DNA of 64,000 nt from Hyperoplus lanceolatus (GCA_026929865.2 JAMBYZ020000024.1:62001-126000); one strand, 5' to 3'; counted from the stretch's first letter, positions 23,983 through 37,168 are shown. The notes: generated by a model not told the origin, from the sequence alone. Numbers and translations are program-made.

Positions 23983-26487
23983 GGGTGACTCATGGGGTGA
24001 CCTCATGGGGTTGTGAACTTTGACCCTGAGGTGACTCTGGAATAACAGGGCGTTTTTTTAAATTGAATCCAGAATCACCTATCTAATTTGTGATCATATT
24101 TTCAAAATTAGATATGATTTTGGATTCTGAAACTACACATCAGAATGTGCTGAATTTTGTAGGTTATTCCACTCCAGGGTCATGAGTTCACGACCCCATG
24201 AGGTCCCCCAAGAAGTTTCAGGACATTCTGATGTGTAGTTTCAAAATGAAAGCCCACTAATATTGTATCATATTTTAAAAATTAGATATGATTTTGGATT
24301 CAATTAAAAATTAAAACGCCCTGTTATTCCAGAGTCATTCCACTCCAGGGTCATAGTTCACAACCCCATGAGGTCCCCCAAGAAGTTTCAGGACATTCTG
24401 ATGTGTAGTTTCAAAATAAAAGCCCACTAGATATTGAAAATATGAGAGAAATTAGATATGATTTTGGATTCAATTTAAAAAAACTCCCTGTTATTCCAGA
24501 GTCATTCCACTCCAGGGTCATAGTTCACGACCCCATGAGGCCCCACAAAAAGTTTCAGGACATTCTGATGTGTAGTTTCAGAATAAAAGCCCACTAGATA
24601 TTGAAAATATGAGAAAAATTAGATATGATTTTGGATTCAATAAAAAAAAAACGCCCTGTTATTCCAGAGTCATTCCACTCCAGGGTCATAGTTCACAACC
24701 CCATGAGGTCCCCCAAGAAGTTTCAGGACATTCTGATGTGTACTTTCAGGGTGGAATAGGAAAGCCCATCTAGATATTGAAAATATGAGAGAAATTAGAT
24801 ATGATTTTGGATTCAATTTTAAAAAAAAAACGCCCTGTTATTCCAGAGTCATTCCACTCCAGGGTCATAGTTCACAACCCCATGAGGTCGACACAAGAAG
24901 TTTCAGGACATTCTGATGTGTATTTTCAAAATAAAAGCCCACTAGATATTGAAAATATCTAAGTTGAGAAATTAGATATGATTTTGGATTCAATAAAAAA
25001 AACGCCCTGTTATTCCAGAGTCATTCCACTCCAGGGTCATAGTTCACGACCCCATGAGGTCCCCCAAGAAGTTTCAGGACATTCTGATGTGTACTTTCAA
25101 AATAAAAGCCCACTAGATATTGAAAATATGAGAGAAATTAGATATGATTTTGGATTCAATTTTAAAAAAACTCCCCGTTATTCCAGAGTCATTCCACTCC
25201 AGGGTCATAGTTCACGACCCCAGGGCAAAAAGTTCAGGACATTCTGAACTAGATAAACCTGATTTTGAAAATTCAATTAGATATGATTTTGAAATTTTAA
25301 AAAAAACGCCCTGTTATTCCAGAGTCATTCCACTCCAGGGTCATAGTTCACGACCCCATGAGGTCACACAAGAAGTTTCAGGACATTCTGATGTGTACTG
25401 TTCAGGGTGCTTCTTGGGGGGTCCTCTTGGGGTTTTGGAGTTGGCCCTGGGGTTGAATGTTTTTTTTTTTTTAAATCAAAGCCCACTTGATATTGTCTAA
25501 AATTTCAGAGAAATTAGATATGATTTTGGATTCAATATTAAAAAAACTCCCTGTTATTCCAGAGTCATTCCACTCCAGGGTCATAGTTAACAACCCCATG
25601 AGGTCCCCCAAGAAGTTTCAGGACATTCTGATGTGTAGTTTCAAAATGAAAGCCCACTAGATATTGAACATATGAAAGAAATTAGATATTATTTTGGATT
25701 TAATTTAAAAAAAAACGCCCTGTTATTCCAGATTCATTCCACTCCAGGGTCATAGTTCACAACCCCATGAGGTCCCCCAAGAACTTTCAGGATATTCTGA
25801 TGTGTAGTTTCAAAATAAAAGCCCACTAGATATTGAAAATATGAGAGAAATTAGATATGATTTTGGATTCAATTTTAAAAAAAAACGCCCTGTTATTCCA
25901 GAGTCATTCCACTCCAGGGTCATAGTTCACAACCCCATGAAGCCACACAAAAAGTTTCAGGATATTCTGATGTGTACTTTCAAAATAAAAGCCCACTTGA
26001 TATTGAAAATATCAGAGAAATTAGATATGATTTTGGATTCAATTAAAAAAAAACGCCCTGTTATTCCAGAGTCATTCCACTCCAGGGTCATAGTTCACGA
26101 CCCCATGAGGCCACACAAAAAGTTTCAGGACATTCTGATGTGTAGTTTCAGAATAAAAGCCCACTAGATATTGAAAATATGAGAGCAATTAGATATGATT
26201 TTGGATTCAATTTTAAAAAAACGCCCTGTTATTCCAGAGTCATTCCACTCCAGGGTCATAGTTCACGACCCCATGAAGCCACACAAAAAGTTTCAGGATA
26301 TTCTGATGTGTACTTTCAAAATAAAAGCCCACTTGATATTGAAAATATCAGAGAAATTAGATATTATTTTGGATTCAATTTTTAAAAAAACTCCCTGTTA
26401 TTCCAGAGTCATTCCACTGCAGGGTCATAATTCACAACCCCATGAGGTCACACAAGAAGATTCAGGACATTCTGATGTGTCCTTTCA
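23983..26487. repeat. Unit U21: disordered unit, arm 23983-24103, forward run 24104-26487 with remnants
   Basis: The arm is short. A second minus-strand scrap follows at about 24124-24155, and a damaged turn-back near 24260 (tgtatcatattttaaaaat). Junction-A-like remnants occur near 24749 (ctttcagggtggaatagg) and 25404-25476, the latter with a degraded minus-strand piece and a long T run. A truncated monomer lies at about 25220-25310. From about 25590 the copies are regular again. Confidence 0.8.
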
Positions 26488-27252
26488 GGGTGACCTCATG
26501 GGGTGACCTCATGGGGTTGTGAACTTTGACCCTGGAGTTGAATGACTCTGGAATAACAGGGCGTTTTTTTAAATTGAATCCAGAATCATATCTAATTTCT
26601 CTCATATTTTCAATATCAAGTGGGCTTTTATTCTGAAACTACACATCAGAATGTCCTGAAACTTTGTGGTTGGCCTCATGGGGTCGTGAACTATGACCCT
26701 GGAGTGGAATTTTTCTGGAATAACAGGGCGTTTTTTTTTAATTGAATCCGAAATCATATCTAATTTGTCTCATATTTTCAAAATTAGATATGATTTTGGA
26801 TTCAATTAAAAATTAAAACGCCCTGTTATTCCAGAGTCATTCCACTCCAGGGTCATAGTTCACAACCCCATGAGGTCCCCCAAGAAGTTTCAGGACATTC
26901 TGATGTGTGGTTTCAAAATAAAAGCCCACTATATATTGAAAATATGAGAGAAATTAGATATGATTTTGGATTCAATTTTAAAAAAAACTCCCTGTTATTC
27001 CAGAGTCATTCCACTCCAGGGTCATAGTTCACGACCCCATGAGGCCACACACAAAGTTTCAGGACATTCTGATGTGTAGTTTCAGAATAAAAGCCCACTA
27101 GATATTGAAAATTTGAGAAAAATTAGTTATGATTTTGGATTCAATTAAAAAAAAACGCCCTGTTATTCCAGAGTCATTCCACTGCAGGGTCATAATTCAC
27201 AACCTCATGAGGTCACATAAGAAGATTCAGGACATTCTGATGTGTACTTTCA
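26488..27252. repeat. Unit U22: inverted arm 26488-26779, forward run 26780-27252 (k=2)
   Basis: This has the gtggttggcc arm and caattaaaaattaaaacg start. It is near-identical to U25 at an offset of 2938 bp. The D copy has cctcatgaggtcacataag, also as in U25. Confidence 0.9.
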
Positions 27253-27647
27253 AGGTGAGCCTCATGGGGTGACCTCATGGGGTTGTAAACTTTGACCCTG
27301 AGATTGGATATGATTTTGGATTCAATTTGAATCCAAAAAACCCCTCTTATTCTCATAGTTTTCAATATCTAAAGGGTCTTTATTCTGAAACTCACATCAG
27401 AAGTCCTGAAACTTTTATGTGGCATGTCTGATGTGTCAGGGGATTTTCTGGAATAACAGGGCGTTTTTTTTAATTGAATCCGAAATCATATCTAATTTAT
27501 CTCATATTTTCAAAATTAGATATGATTTTGGATTCAATAAAAAAAAAAAACACCCTGTTATTCCAGAGTCATTCCACTCCAGGGTCATAGTTAACAACCC
27601 CATGAGGTCCCCCAAGAAGTTTCAGGACATTCTGATGTGTACTTTCA
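27253..27647. repeat. Unit U23: scrambled arm 27253-27511, minimal forward run 27512-27647 (k=0)
   Basis: After the turn-back only 136 bp of forward sequence precede the next junction A, and this copy is type A rather than D at its end. The arm between about 27300 and 27440 is badly degraded, whereas its counterpart U26 is clean. Confidence 0.85.
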
Positions 27648-29425
27648 GGGTGACCTCATGGGGTGACCTCATGGGGTTGTGAACTTTGACCCTGGAGTTG
27701 AATGACTCTGGAATAACAGGGCGTTTTTTTAAATTGAATCCAAAATCATATCTAATTTCTCTCATATTTTCAATATCAAGTGGGCTTTTATTTGAAACTA
27801 CACATCAGAATGTCCTGAAACTAGGTGTGTGGCCTCATGGGGTCGTGAACTCATGACCCTGGAGTGGAATTTTCTGGAATAACAGGGGCGAATTTTTTCG
27901 GAATAAAAGAATTCATATCTAATTTGTCTCATATTTTCAAAATTAGATATGATTTTGGATTCAATTAAAAAAAAAACGCCCTGTTATTCCAGAGTCATTC
28001 CACTCCAGGGTCATAGTTCACAACCCCATGAGGTCCCCCAAGAAGTTTCAGGACATTCTGATGTGTAGTTTCAAAATAAAAGCCCACTAGATATTGAAAA
28101 TATGAGAGAAATTAGATATGATTTTGGATTCAATTTTTAAAAAAACTCCCCGTTAATCCAGAGTCATTCCACTCCAGGGTCATAGTTCACGACCCCATGA
28201 GGCCACACAAAAAGTTTCAGGACATTCTGATGTGTAGTTTCAGAATAAAAGCCCACTAGATATTGAAAATATGAGAGCAATTAGATATGATTTTGGATTC
28301 AATTTTTAAAAAAACGCCCTGTTATTCCAGAGTCATTCCACTCCAGGGTCATAGTTCACGACCCCATGAAGCCACACAAAAAGTTTCAGGATATTCTGAT
28401 GTGTACTTTCAAAATAAAAGCCCACTTGATATTGAAAATATCAGAGAAATTAGATATTATTTTGGATTCAATTTTTAAAAAAACTCCCTGTTATTCCAGA
28501 GTCATTCCACTGCAGGGTCATAATTCACAACCCCATGAGGTCCCCCAAGAAGTTTCAGGACATTCTGATGTGTAGTTTCAAAATGAAAGCCCACTAGATA
28601 TTGAACATATGAAAGAAATTAGATATTATTTTGGATTTAATTTAAAAAAAAACGCCCTGTTATTCCAGATTCATTCCACTCCAGGGTCATAGTTCACAAC
28701 CCCATGAGGTCCCCCAAGAACTTTCAGGATATTCTGATGTGTAGTTTCAAAATAAAAGCCCACTAGATATTGAAAATATGAGAGAAATTAGATATGATTT
28801 TGGATTCAATTTAAAAAAAAACGCCCTGTTATTCCAGAGTCATTCCACTCCAGGGTCATAGTTCACAACCCCATGAAGCCACACAAAAAGTTTCAGGATA
28901 TTCTGATGTGTACTTTCAAAATAAAAGCCCACTTGATATTGAAAATATCAGAGAAATTAGATATGATTTTGGATTCAATTAAAAAAAAAACGCCCTGTTA
29001 TTCCAGAGTCATTCCACTCCAGGGTCATAGTTCACGACCCTATGAGGCCACACAAAAAGTTTCAGGACATTCTGATGTGTAGTTTCAGAATAAAAGCCCA
29101 CTAGATATTGAAAATATGAGAGCAATTAGATATGATTTTGGATTCAATTTTTAAAAAAACGCCCTGTTATTCCAGAGTCATTCCACTCCAGGGTCATAGT
29201 TCACGACCCCATGAAGCCACACAAAAAGTTTCAGGATATTCTGATGTGTACTTTCAAAATAAAAGCCCACTTGATATTGAAAATATCAGAGAAATTAGAT
29301 ATTATTTTGGATTCAATTTTTAAAAAAACTCCCTGTTATTCCAGAGTCATTCCACTGCAGGGTCATAATTCACAACCCCATGAGGTCACACAAGAAGATT
29401 CAGGACATTCTGATGTGTCCTTTCA
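27648..29425. repeat. Unit U24: inverted arm 27648-27938, forward run 27939-29425 (k=8)
   Basis: The run includes ctccccgttaatccag (shared with U27), tagatattattttgg copies, and a stretch from about 28530 that repeats about 25595-26487 of U21 at a 2937 bp offset. Confidence 0.9.
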
Positions 29426-30189
29426 GGGTGACCTCATGGGGTGACCTCATGGGGTTGTGAACTTTGACCCTGGAGTTGAATGACTCTGGAATAACAGGGC
29501 GTTTTTTTTAAATTGAATCCAGAATCATATCTAATTTCTCTCATATTTTCAATATCAAGTGGGCTTTTATTCTGAAACTACACATCAGAATGTCCTGAAA
29601 CTTTGTGGTTGGCCTCATGGGGTCGTGAACTATGACCCTGGAGTGGAATTTTCTGGAATAACAGGGCGTTTTTTTAATTGAATCCGAAATCATATCTAAT
29701 TTGTCTCATATTTTCAAAATTAGATATGATTTTGGATTCAATTAAAAATTAAAACGCCCTGTTATTCCAGAGTCATTCCACTCCAGGGTCATAGTTCACA
29801 ACCCCATGAGGTCCCCCAAGAAGTTTCAGGACATTCTGATGTGTGGTTTCAAAATAAAAGCCCACTATATATTGAAAATATGAGAGAAATTAGATATGAT
29901 TTTGGATTCAATTTTTAAAAAAACTCCCTGTTATTCCAGAGTCATTCCACTCCAGGGTCATAGTTCACGACCCCATGAGGCCACACACAAAGTTTCAGGA
30001 CATTCTGATGTGTAGTTTCAGAATAAAAGCCCACTAGATATTGAAAATTTGAGAAAAATTAGTTATGATTTTGGATTCAATTAAAAAAAAAACGCCCTGT
30101 TATTCCAGAGTCATTCCACTGCAGGGTCATAATTCACAACCTCATGAGGTCACATAAGAAGATTCAGGACATTCTGATGTGTACTTTCA
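29426..30189. repeat. Unit U25: inverted arm 29426-29715, forward run 29716-30189 (k=2)
   Basis: This is a near-copy of U22 with the same A-to-A length (764 versus 765 bp). Confidence 0.9.
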
Positions 30190-30619
30190 GGGTGACCTCA
30201 TGGGGTGACCTCATGGGGTTGTGAACTTTGACCCTGGAGTTGAATGACTCTGGAATAACAGGGCGTTTTTTTTAAATTGAATCCAAAATCATATCTAATT
30301 TCTCTCATATTTTCAATATCAAGTGGGCTTTTATTCTGAAACTACACATCAGAATGTCCTGAAACTTTTTGTGTGGCCTCATGGGGTCGTGAACTATGAC
30401 CCTGGAGTGGAATTTTTCTGGAATAACAGGGCGTTTTTTTTTTTAATTGAATCCGAAATCATATCTAATTTATCTCATATTTTCAAAATTAGATATGATT
30501 TTGGATTCAATAAAAAAAAAAACACCCTGTTATTCCAGAGTCATTCCACTCCAGGGTCATAGTTAACAACCCCATGAGGTCCCCCAAGAAGTTTCAGGAC
30601 ATTCTGATGTGTACTTTCA
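30190..30619. repeat. Unit U26: inverted arm 30190-30484, minimal forward run 30485-30619 (k=0)
   Basis: This is a clean minimal unit of 430 bp, made of one inverted arm and 0.8 forward monomer. The turn-back has aatttatctc instead of aatttgtctc, shared with U23 and U30, so the three minimal units are related. Confidence 0.92.
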
Positions 30620-31555
30620 GGGTGACCTCATGGGGTGACCTCATGGGGTTGTGAACTTTGACCCTGGAGTTGAATGACTCTGGAATAACAGGAGGGGGTG
30701 GTTTTTTAAATTGAATCCAAAATCATATCTAATTTCTCTCATATTTTCAATATCAAGTGGGCTTTTATTCTGAAACTACACATCAGAATGTCCTGAAACT
30801 TTGTGTGTGGCCTCATGGGGTCGTGAACTATGACCCTGGAGTGGAATTTTCTGGAATAACAGGGCGTTTTTTTTAATTGAATCCGAAATCATATCTAATT
30901 TGTCTCATATTTTCAAAATTAGATATGATTTTGGATTCAATAAAAAAAAAACGCCCTGTTATTCCAGAGTCATTCCACTCCAGGGTCATAGTTCACAACC
31001 CCATGAGGTCCCCCAAGAAGTTTCAGGACATTCTGATGTGTAGTTTCAAAATAAAAGCCCACTAGATATTGAAAATATGAGAGAAATTAGATATGATTTT
31101 GGATTCAATTTTTAAAAAAACTCCCCGTTAATCCAGAGTCATTCCACTCCAGGGTCATAGTTCACGACCCCATGAGGCCACACAAAAAGTTTCAGGACAT
31201 TCTGATGTGTAGTTTCAGAATAAAAGCCCACTAGATATTGAAAATATGAGAGCAATTAGATATGATTTTGGATTCAATTTTTAAAAAAACGCCCTGTTAT
31301 TCCAGAGTCATTCCACTCCAGGGTCATAGTTCACGACCCCATGAAGCCACACAAAAAGTTTCAGGATATTCTGATGTGTACTTTCAAAATAAAAGCCCAC
31401 TTGATATTGAAAATATCAGAGAAATTAGATATTATTTTGGATTCAATTTTTAAAAAAACTCCCTGTTATTCCAGAGTCATTCCACTGCAGGGTCATAATT
31501 CACAACCCCATGAGGTCACACAAGAAGATTCAGGACATTCTGATGTGTACTTTCA
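30620..31555. repeat. Unit U27: inverted arm 30620-30914, forward run 30915-31555 (k=3)
   Basis: The arm has a local change near 30690 (acaggagggggtggtttttt). The run is A, B with ctccccgttaatccag, C with tagatattattttgg, then D. Confidence 0.9.
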
Positions 31556-32491
31556 GGGTGACCTCATGGGGTGACCTCATGGGGTTGTGAACTTTGACCC
31601 TGGAGTTGAATGACTCTGGAATAACAGGGCGTTTTTTTTAATTGGAATCGAAATCATATCTAATTTGTCTCATATTTTCAAAATTAGATATGATTTTGGA
31701 TTCAATTAAAAAAAAAAACACCCTGTTATTCCAGAGTCATTCCACTCCAGGGTCATAGTTAACAACCCCATGAGGTCCCCCAAGAAGTTTCAGGACATTC
31801 TGATGTGTAGTTTCAAAATAAAAGCCCACTAGATATTGAACATATGAAAGAAATTAGATATGATTTTGGATTTAATTTAAAAAAAAACGCCCTGTTATTC
31901 CAGATTCATTCCACTCCAGGGTCATAGTTCACAACCCCATGAGGTCCCCCAAGAACTTTCAGGACATTCTGATGTGTAGTTTCAAAATAAAAGCCCACTA
32001 GATATTGAAAATATGAGAGAAATTAGATATGATTTTGGATTCAATTTAAAAAAAAACGCCCTGTTATTCCAGAGTCATTCCACTCCAGGGTCATAGTTCA
32101 CAACCCCATGAAGCCACACAAAAAGTTTCAGGACATTCTGATGTGTAGTTTCAGAATAAAAGCCCACTAGATATTGAAAATATGAGAGCAATTAGATATG
32201 ATTTTGGATTCAATTTTTAAAAAAATGCCCTGTTATTCCAGAGTCATTCCACTCCAGGGTCATAGTTCACGACCCCATGAAGCCAAACAAAAAGTTTCAG
32301 GATATTCTGATGTGTACTTTCAAAATAAAAGCCCACTTGATATTGAAAATATCAGAGAAATTAGATATTATTTTGGATTCAATTTTTTAAAAAACTCCCT
32401 GTTATTCCAGAGTCATTCCACAGCAGGGTCATAATTCACAACCCCATGAGGTCACACAAGAAGATTCAGGACATTCTGATGTGTCCTTTCA
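31556..32491. repeat. Unit U28: short inverted arm 31556-31679 (124 bp), forward run 31680-32491 (k=4)
   Basis: The arm is clean but lacks exactly one monomer (124 versus about 292 bp). The first inverted segment runs directly to the turn-back. The run carries gaacatatgaaag and ccagattcattcc. Confidence 0.92.
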
Positions 32492-33585
32492 GGGTGACCT
32501 CATGGGGTGACCTCATGGGGTTGTGAACTTTGACCCTGGTAATATGACTCTGGAATAACAGGGTGTTTTTTTAAATTGAATCCAGAATCATATCTAATTT
32601 CTCTCTATTTCAATATCAAGTGGGCTTTTATTCTGAAACACACATCAGAATGTCCTGAAACTTTGTGGTTGGCCTCATGGGGTCGTGACTATGACCCTGG
32701 AGTGGAATTTTCTGGAATAACAGGGCGTTTTTTAATTGAATCCGAAATCATATCTAATTTGTCTCATATTTTCAAAATTAGATATGATTTTGGATTCAAT
32801 TAAAAAAAAAAACACCCTGTTATTCCAGAGTCATTCCACTCCAGGGTCATAGTTCACAACCCCATGAGGTCCCCCAAGAAGTTTCAGGACATTCTGATGT
32901 GTGGTTTCAAAATAAAAGCCCACTATATATTGAAAATATGAGAGAAATTAGATATGATTTTGGATTCAATTTTTAAAAAAACTCCCTGTTATTCCAGAGT
33001 CATTCCACTCCAGGGTCATAGTTCACGACCCCATGAGGCCACACACAAAGTTTCAGGACATTCTGATGTGTAGTTTCAGAATAAAAGCCCACTAGATATT
33101 GAACATTTGAGAAAAATTAGTTATGATTTTGGATTCAATTTAAAAAAAAACGCCCTGTTATTCCAGAGTCATTCCACTCCAGGGTCATAGTTCATAACCC
33201 CATGAGGTCCCCCAAGAACTTTCAGGACATTCTGATGTGTAGTTTCAAAATAAAAGCCCACTAGATATTGAAAATATGAGAGAAATTAGATATGATTTTG
33301 GATTCAATTTAAAAAAAAACGCCCTGTTATTCCAGAGTCATTCCACTCCAGGGTCATAGTTCACAACCCCATGAGGTCCCCCAAGAACTTTCAGGATATT
33401 CTGATGTGTAGTTTCAAAATAAAAGCCCACTAGATATTGAAAATATCAGAGAAATTAGATATGATTTTGGATTCAATTTAAAAAAAAACGCCCTGTTATT
33501 CCAGAGTCATTCCACTGCAGGGTCATAATTCAGAACCCCATGAGGTCAAACAAGAAGATTCAGGACATTCTGATGTGTACTTTCA
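32492..33585. repeat. Unit U29: inverted arm 32492-32773, forward run 32774-33585 (k=4)
   Basis: This has the gtggttggcc arm lineage, like U1 and U16, and equal forward length. Small indels in the arm (ctctctatttcaat, gtcgtgactatg) shorten it to 282 bp. Confidence 0.9.
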
Positions 33586-34012
33586 GGGTGACCTCATGGG
33601 GTGACCTCATGGGGTTGTGAACTTTGACCCTGGAGTTGAATGACTCTGGAATAACAGGGCGTTTTTTTTAAATTGAATCCAAAATCATATCTAATTTCTC
33701 TCATATTTTCAATATCAAGTGGGCTTTTATTCTGAAACTACACATCAGAATGTCCTGAAACTTTGTGTGTGGCTTCATGGGGTCGTGAACTATGACCCTG
33801 GAGTGGAATTTTTCTGGAATAACAGGGCGTTTTTTTTTTAATTGAATCCGAAATCATATCTAATTTATCTCATATTTTCAAAATTAGATATGATTTTGGA
33901 TTCAATAAAAAAAAACACCCTGTTATTCCAGAGTCATTCCACTCCAGGGTCATAGTTAACAACCCCATGAGGTCCCCCAAGAAGTTTCAGGACATTCTGA
34001 TGTGTACTTTCA
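33586..34012. repeat. Unit U30: inverted arm 33586-33879, minimal forward run 33880-34012 (k=0)
   Basis: This is the third minimal unit (427 bp), with aatttatctc at the turn-back as in U26. Confidence 0.92.
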
Positions 34013-34761
34013 GGGTGACCTCATGGGGTGACTCATGGGGTTAGAACTTTGGCCCTGGAGTTGAATGACTCTGAATAACAGGGCGTTTTTTAAATTGAAT
34101 CCAAAATCATATCTAATTTCTCTCATATTTTCATACAAGTGGGCTTTTATTCTGAAACTCACACATCAGAATGTCCTGAAAGTGTGAGGCCATGGGGTCG
34201 TGAACTATGACCCTGGAGTGGAATTTTCTGGAATAACAGGGCGTTTTTTTAATTGAATTCGAAATCATATCTAATTTGTCTCATATTTTCAAAATTAGAT
34301 ATGATTTTGGATTCAATAAAAAAAAACACCCTGTTATTCCAGAGTCATTCCACTCCAGGGTCATAGTTAACAACCCCATGAGGTCCCCCAAGAAGTTTCA
34401 GGACATTCTGATGTGTAGTTTCAAAATAAAAGCCCACTAGATATTGAACATATGAGAGAAATTAGATATGATTTTGGATTCAATTTAAAAAAAAACGCCC
34501 TGTTATTCCAAAGTCATTCCACTCCAGGGTCATAGTTCACAACCCCATGAAGCCACACAAAAAGTTTCAGGATATTCTGATTTGTACTTTCAAAATTAAA
34601 GCCCACTTGATATTGAAAATATCAGAGAAATTAGATATGATTTTGGATTCAATTTTAAAAAAAACTCCCTGTTATTCCAGAGTCATTCCACTGCAGGGTC
34701 ATATTTCACAACCCCATGAGGTCACATAAGAAGATTCAGGACCTTCTGATGTGTACTTTCA
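34013..34761. repeat. Unit U31: inverted arm 34013-34290, forward run 34291-34761 (k=2)
   Basis: The arm has scattered small deletions (278 bp). The forward order is A, C, D. The C copy has tgatttgtactttc and aaaattaaagccc. Confidence 0.9.
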
Positions 34762-37168
34762 GGGTGACCTCATGGGGTGACCTCATGGGGTTGTGAACTT
34801 TGACCCTGGAGTTGAATGACTCTGGAATAACAGGGCGTTTTTTTAAATTGAATCCAAAATCATATCTAATTTCTCTCATATTTTCAACAAAAATGGGCTT
34901 TATTCTGAAACTACACATCAGAATGTCCTGAAACTTGTGTGTGGCCTCATGGGGTCGTGAACTATGACCCTGGAGTGGAATTTTCTGGAATAACAGGGCG
35001 TTTTTTTTAATTGAATCGGAAATCATATCTAATTTGTCTCATATTTTCAAAATTAGATATGATTTTGGATTCAAAAAAAAAAAACACCCTGTTATTCCAG
35101 AGTCATTCCACTCCAGGGTCATAGTTCACAACCCCATGAGGCCCCCCAAGAAGTTTCAGGACATTCTGATGTGTAGTTTCAAAATAAAAGCCCACTAGAT
35201 ATTGAAAATATGAAAGAAATTAGATATGATTTTGGATTCAATTTTAAAAAAAACGCCCTGTTATTCCAGATTCATTCCACTCCAGGGTCATAGTTCACAA
35301 CCCCATGAGGTCCCCCCAAGAACTTTCAGGACATTCTGATGTGTAGTTTCAAAATAAAAGCCCACTAGATATTGAAAATATGAGAGAAATTAGATATGAT
35401 TTTGGATTCAATTTAAAAAAAAACGCCCTGTTATTCCAGAGTAATTCCACTCCAGGGTCATAGTTCACAACCCCATGAGGCCCCCCAAGAAGTTTCAGGA
35501 CATTCTGATGTGTGGTTTCAAAATAAAAGCCCACTAGATATTGAAAATATGAGAGAAATTAGATATGATTTTGGATTCAATTTTAAAAAAACGCCCTGTT
35601 ATTCCAGAGTCATTCCACTCCAGGGTCATAGTTCACGACCCCATGAGGCCACACAAAAGAAGTTTCAGGACATTCTGATGTGTAGTTTCAGGGAAATAAA
35701 AGCCCACTAGATATTGAAAATATGAGAAAAATTAGATATGATTTTGGATTCAATTTAAAAAAAAACGCCCTGTTATTCCAGAGTCATTCCACTCCAGGGT
35801 CATAGTTCACAACCCCATGAGGTCCCCCAAGAAGTTTCAGGACATTCTGATGTGTAGTTTCAAAATAAAAGCCCACTAGATATTGAAAATATGAGAGAAA
35901 TTAGATATGATTTTGGATTCAATTTAAAAAAAAACGCCCTGTTATTCCAGAGTCATTCCACTCCAGGGTCATAGTTCACAACCCCATGAGGTCCCCCAAG
36001 AAGTTTCAGGACATTCTGATGTGTGGTTTCAAAATAAAAGCTCACTAGATATTGAAAATATGAGAGAAATTAGATATGATTTTGGATTCAATTAAAAAAA
36101 AAACGCCCTGTTATTCCAGAGTCATTCCACTCCAGGGTCATAGTTCACAACCCCATGAGGTCACCCAAGAAGTTTCAGGACATTCTGATGTGTAGTTTCA
36201 GAATAAAAGCCCACTAGATATTGAAAATATGAGGGTTGTTAGATATGATTTTGGATTCAATTAAAAAAAACGCCCTGTTTCAAGATTACTCCAGGGTCAT
36301 AGTCACAGGTCCCAAAGTTTTGGACATTCTGAAGTGTAGTTTCAGAATAAAAGACTAGATATTGAAAATTGAAAATAGTTATGATTTTGATTAAACTCCC
36401 GTTATTCCAGAGTCATTCCACTCCAGGGTCATAGTTCACAACCCCATGAGGTCCCCCAAGAAGTTTCAGGACATTCTGATGTGTAGTTTCAAAATAAAAG
36501 CCCACTAGATATTGAAAATATGAGAGAAATTAGATATGATTTTGGATTCAATTTAAATAAAAAACGCCCCTGTTATTCCAGAGTCATTCCACTCCAGGGT
36601 CATAGTTCACGACCCCATGAGGTCCCACAAGAACTTTCAGGACATTCTGATGTGTAGTTTCAAAATAAAAGCCCACTAGATATTGAAAATATGAGAGAAA
36701 TTAGATATGATTTTGGATTCAATTTTTAAAAAAACGCCCTGTTATTCCAGAGTCATTCCACTCCAGGGTCATAGTTCACAACCCCATGAGGTCCCCCAAG
36801 AACTTTCAGGACATTCTGATGTGTAGTTTCAAAATAAAAGCCCACTAGATATTGAAAATATGAGAGAAATTAGATATGATTTTGGATTCAATTTTTAAAA
36901 AAACGCCCTGTTATTCCAGAGTCATTCCACTCCAGGGTCATAGTTCACAACCCCATGAGGCCCCCCAAGAAGTTTCAGGATATTCTGATGTGTACTTTCA
37001 AAATAAAAGCCCACTTGATATTGAAAATATCAGAGAAATTAGATATGATTTTGGATTCAATTTAAAAAAAACGCCCTGTTATTCCAGAGTCATTCCACTG
37101 CAGGGTCATAATTCACAACCCCATGAGGTCACACAAGAAGATTCAGGACATTCTGATGTGTACTTTCA
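34762..37168. repeat. Unit U32: inverted arm 34762-35048, forward run 35049-37168 (k=12 minus ~46 bp)
   Basis: This is a long run, mostly type A. One monomer (36232-36415) is scrambled and shortened, which accounts for the deviation from the ladder. Several copies have gaggccccccaag, combining B-like gaggcc with an A-like C-run. Confidence 0.87.
36232..36415 (+). repeat. Scrambled forward monomer
   Basis: From gagggttgttagatatg to gattaaactcccgttattcc the copy has many deletions (gccctgtttcaagattactc, catagtcacaggtcccaaag). It is one of few degraded patches lying outside an inverted arm. Confidence 0.8.

Noticed and set aside
27203..27212. Perfect 10 bp palindrome cctcatgagg
   Set aside because: It is a single-base variant of the monomer's ccccatgagg present in only a few copies. 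There is no sign of a conserved binding site.
30190..30619. Fold-back transposon or MITE with terminal inverted repeats
   Set aside because: The 430 bp minimal unit is palindromic, and tgacctcatgggg is doubled at junction A. However, the inverted sequence is the array's own monomer, no copy sits in unrelated flanking DNA, and no target-site duplication brackets a unit at both ends.
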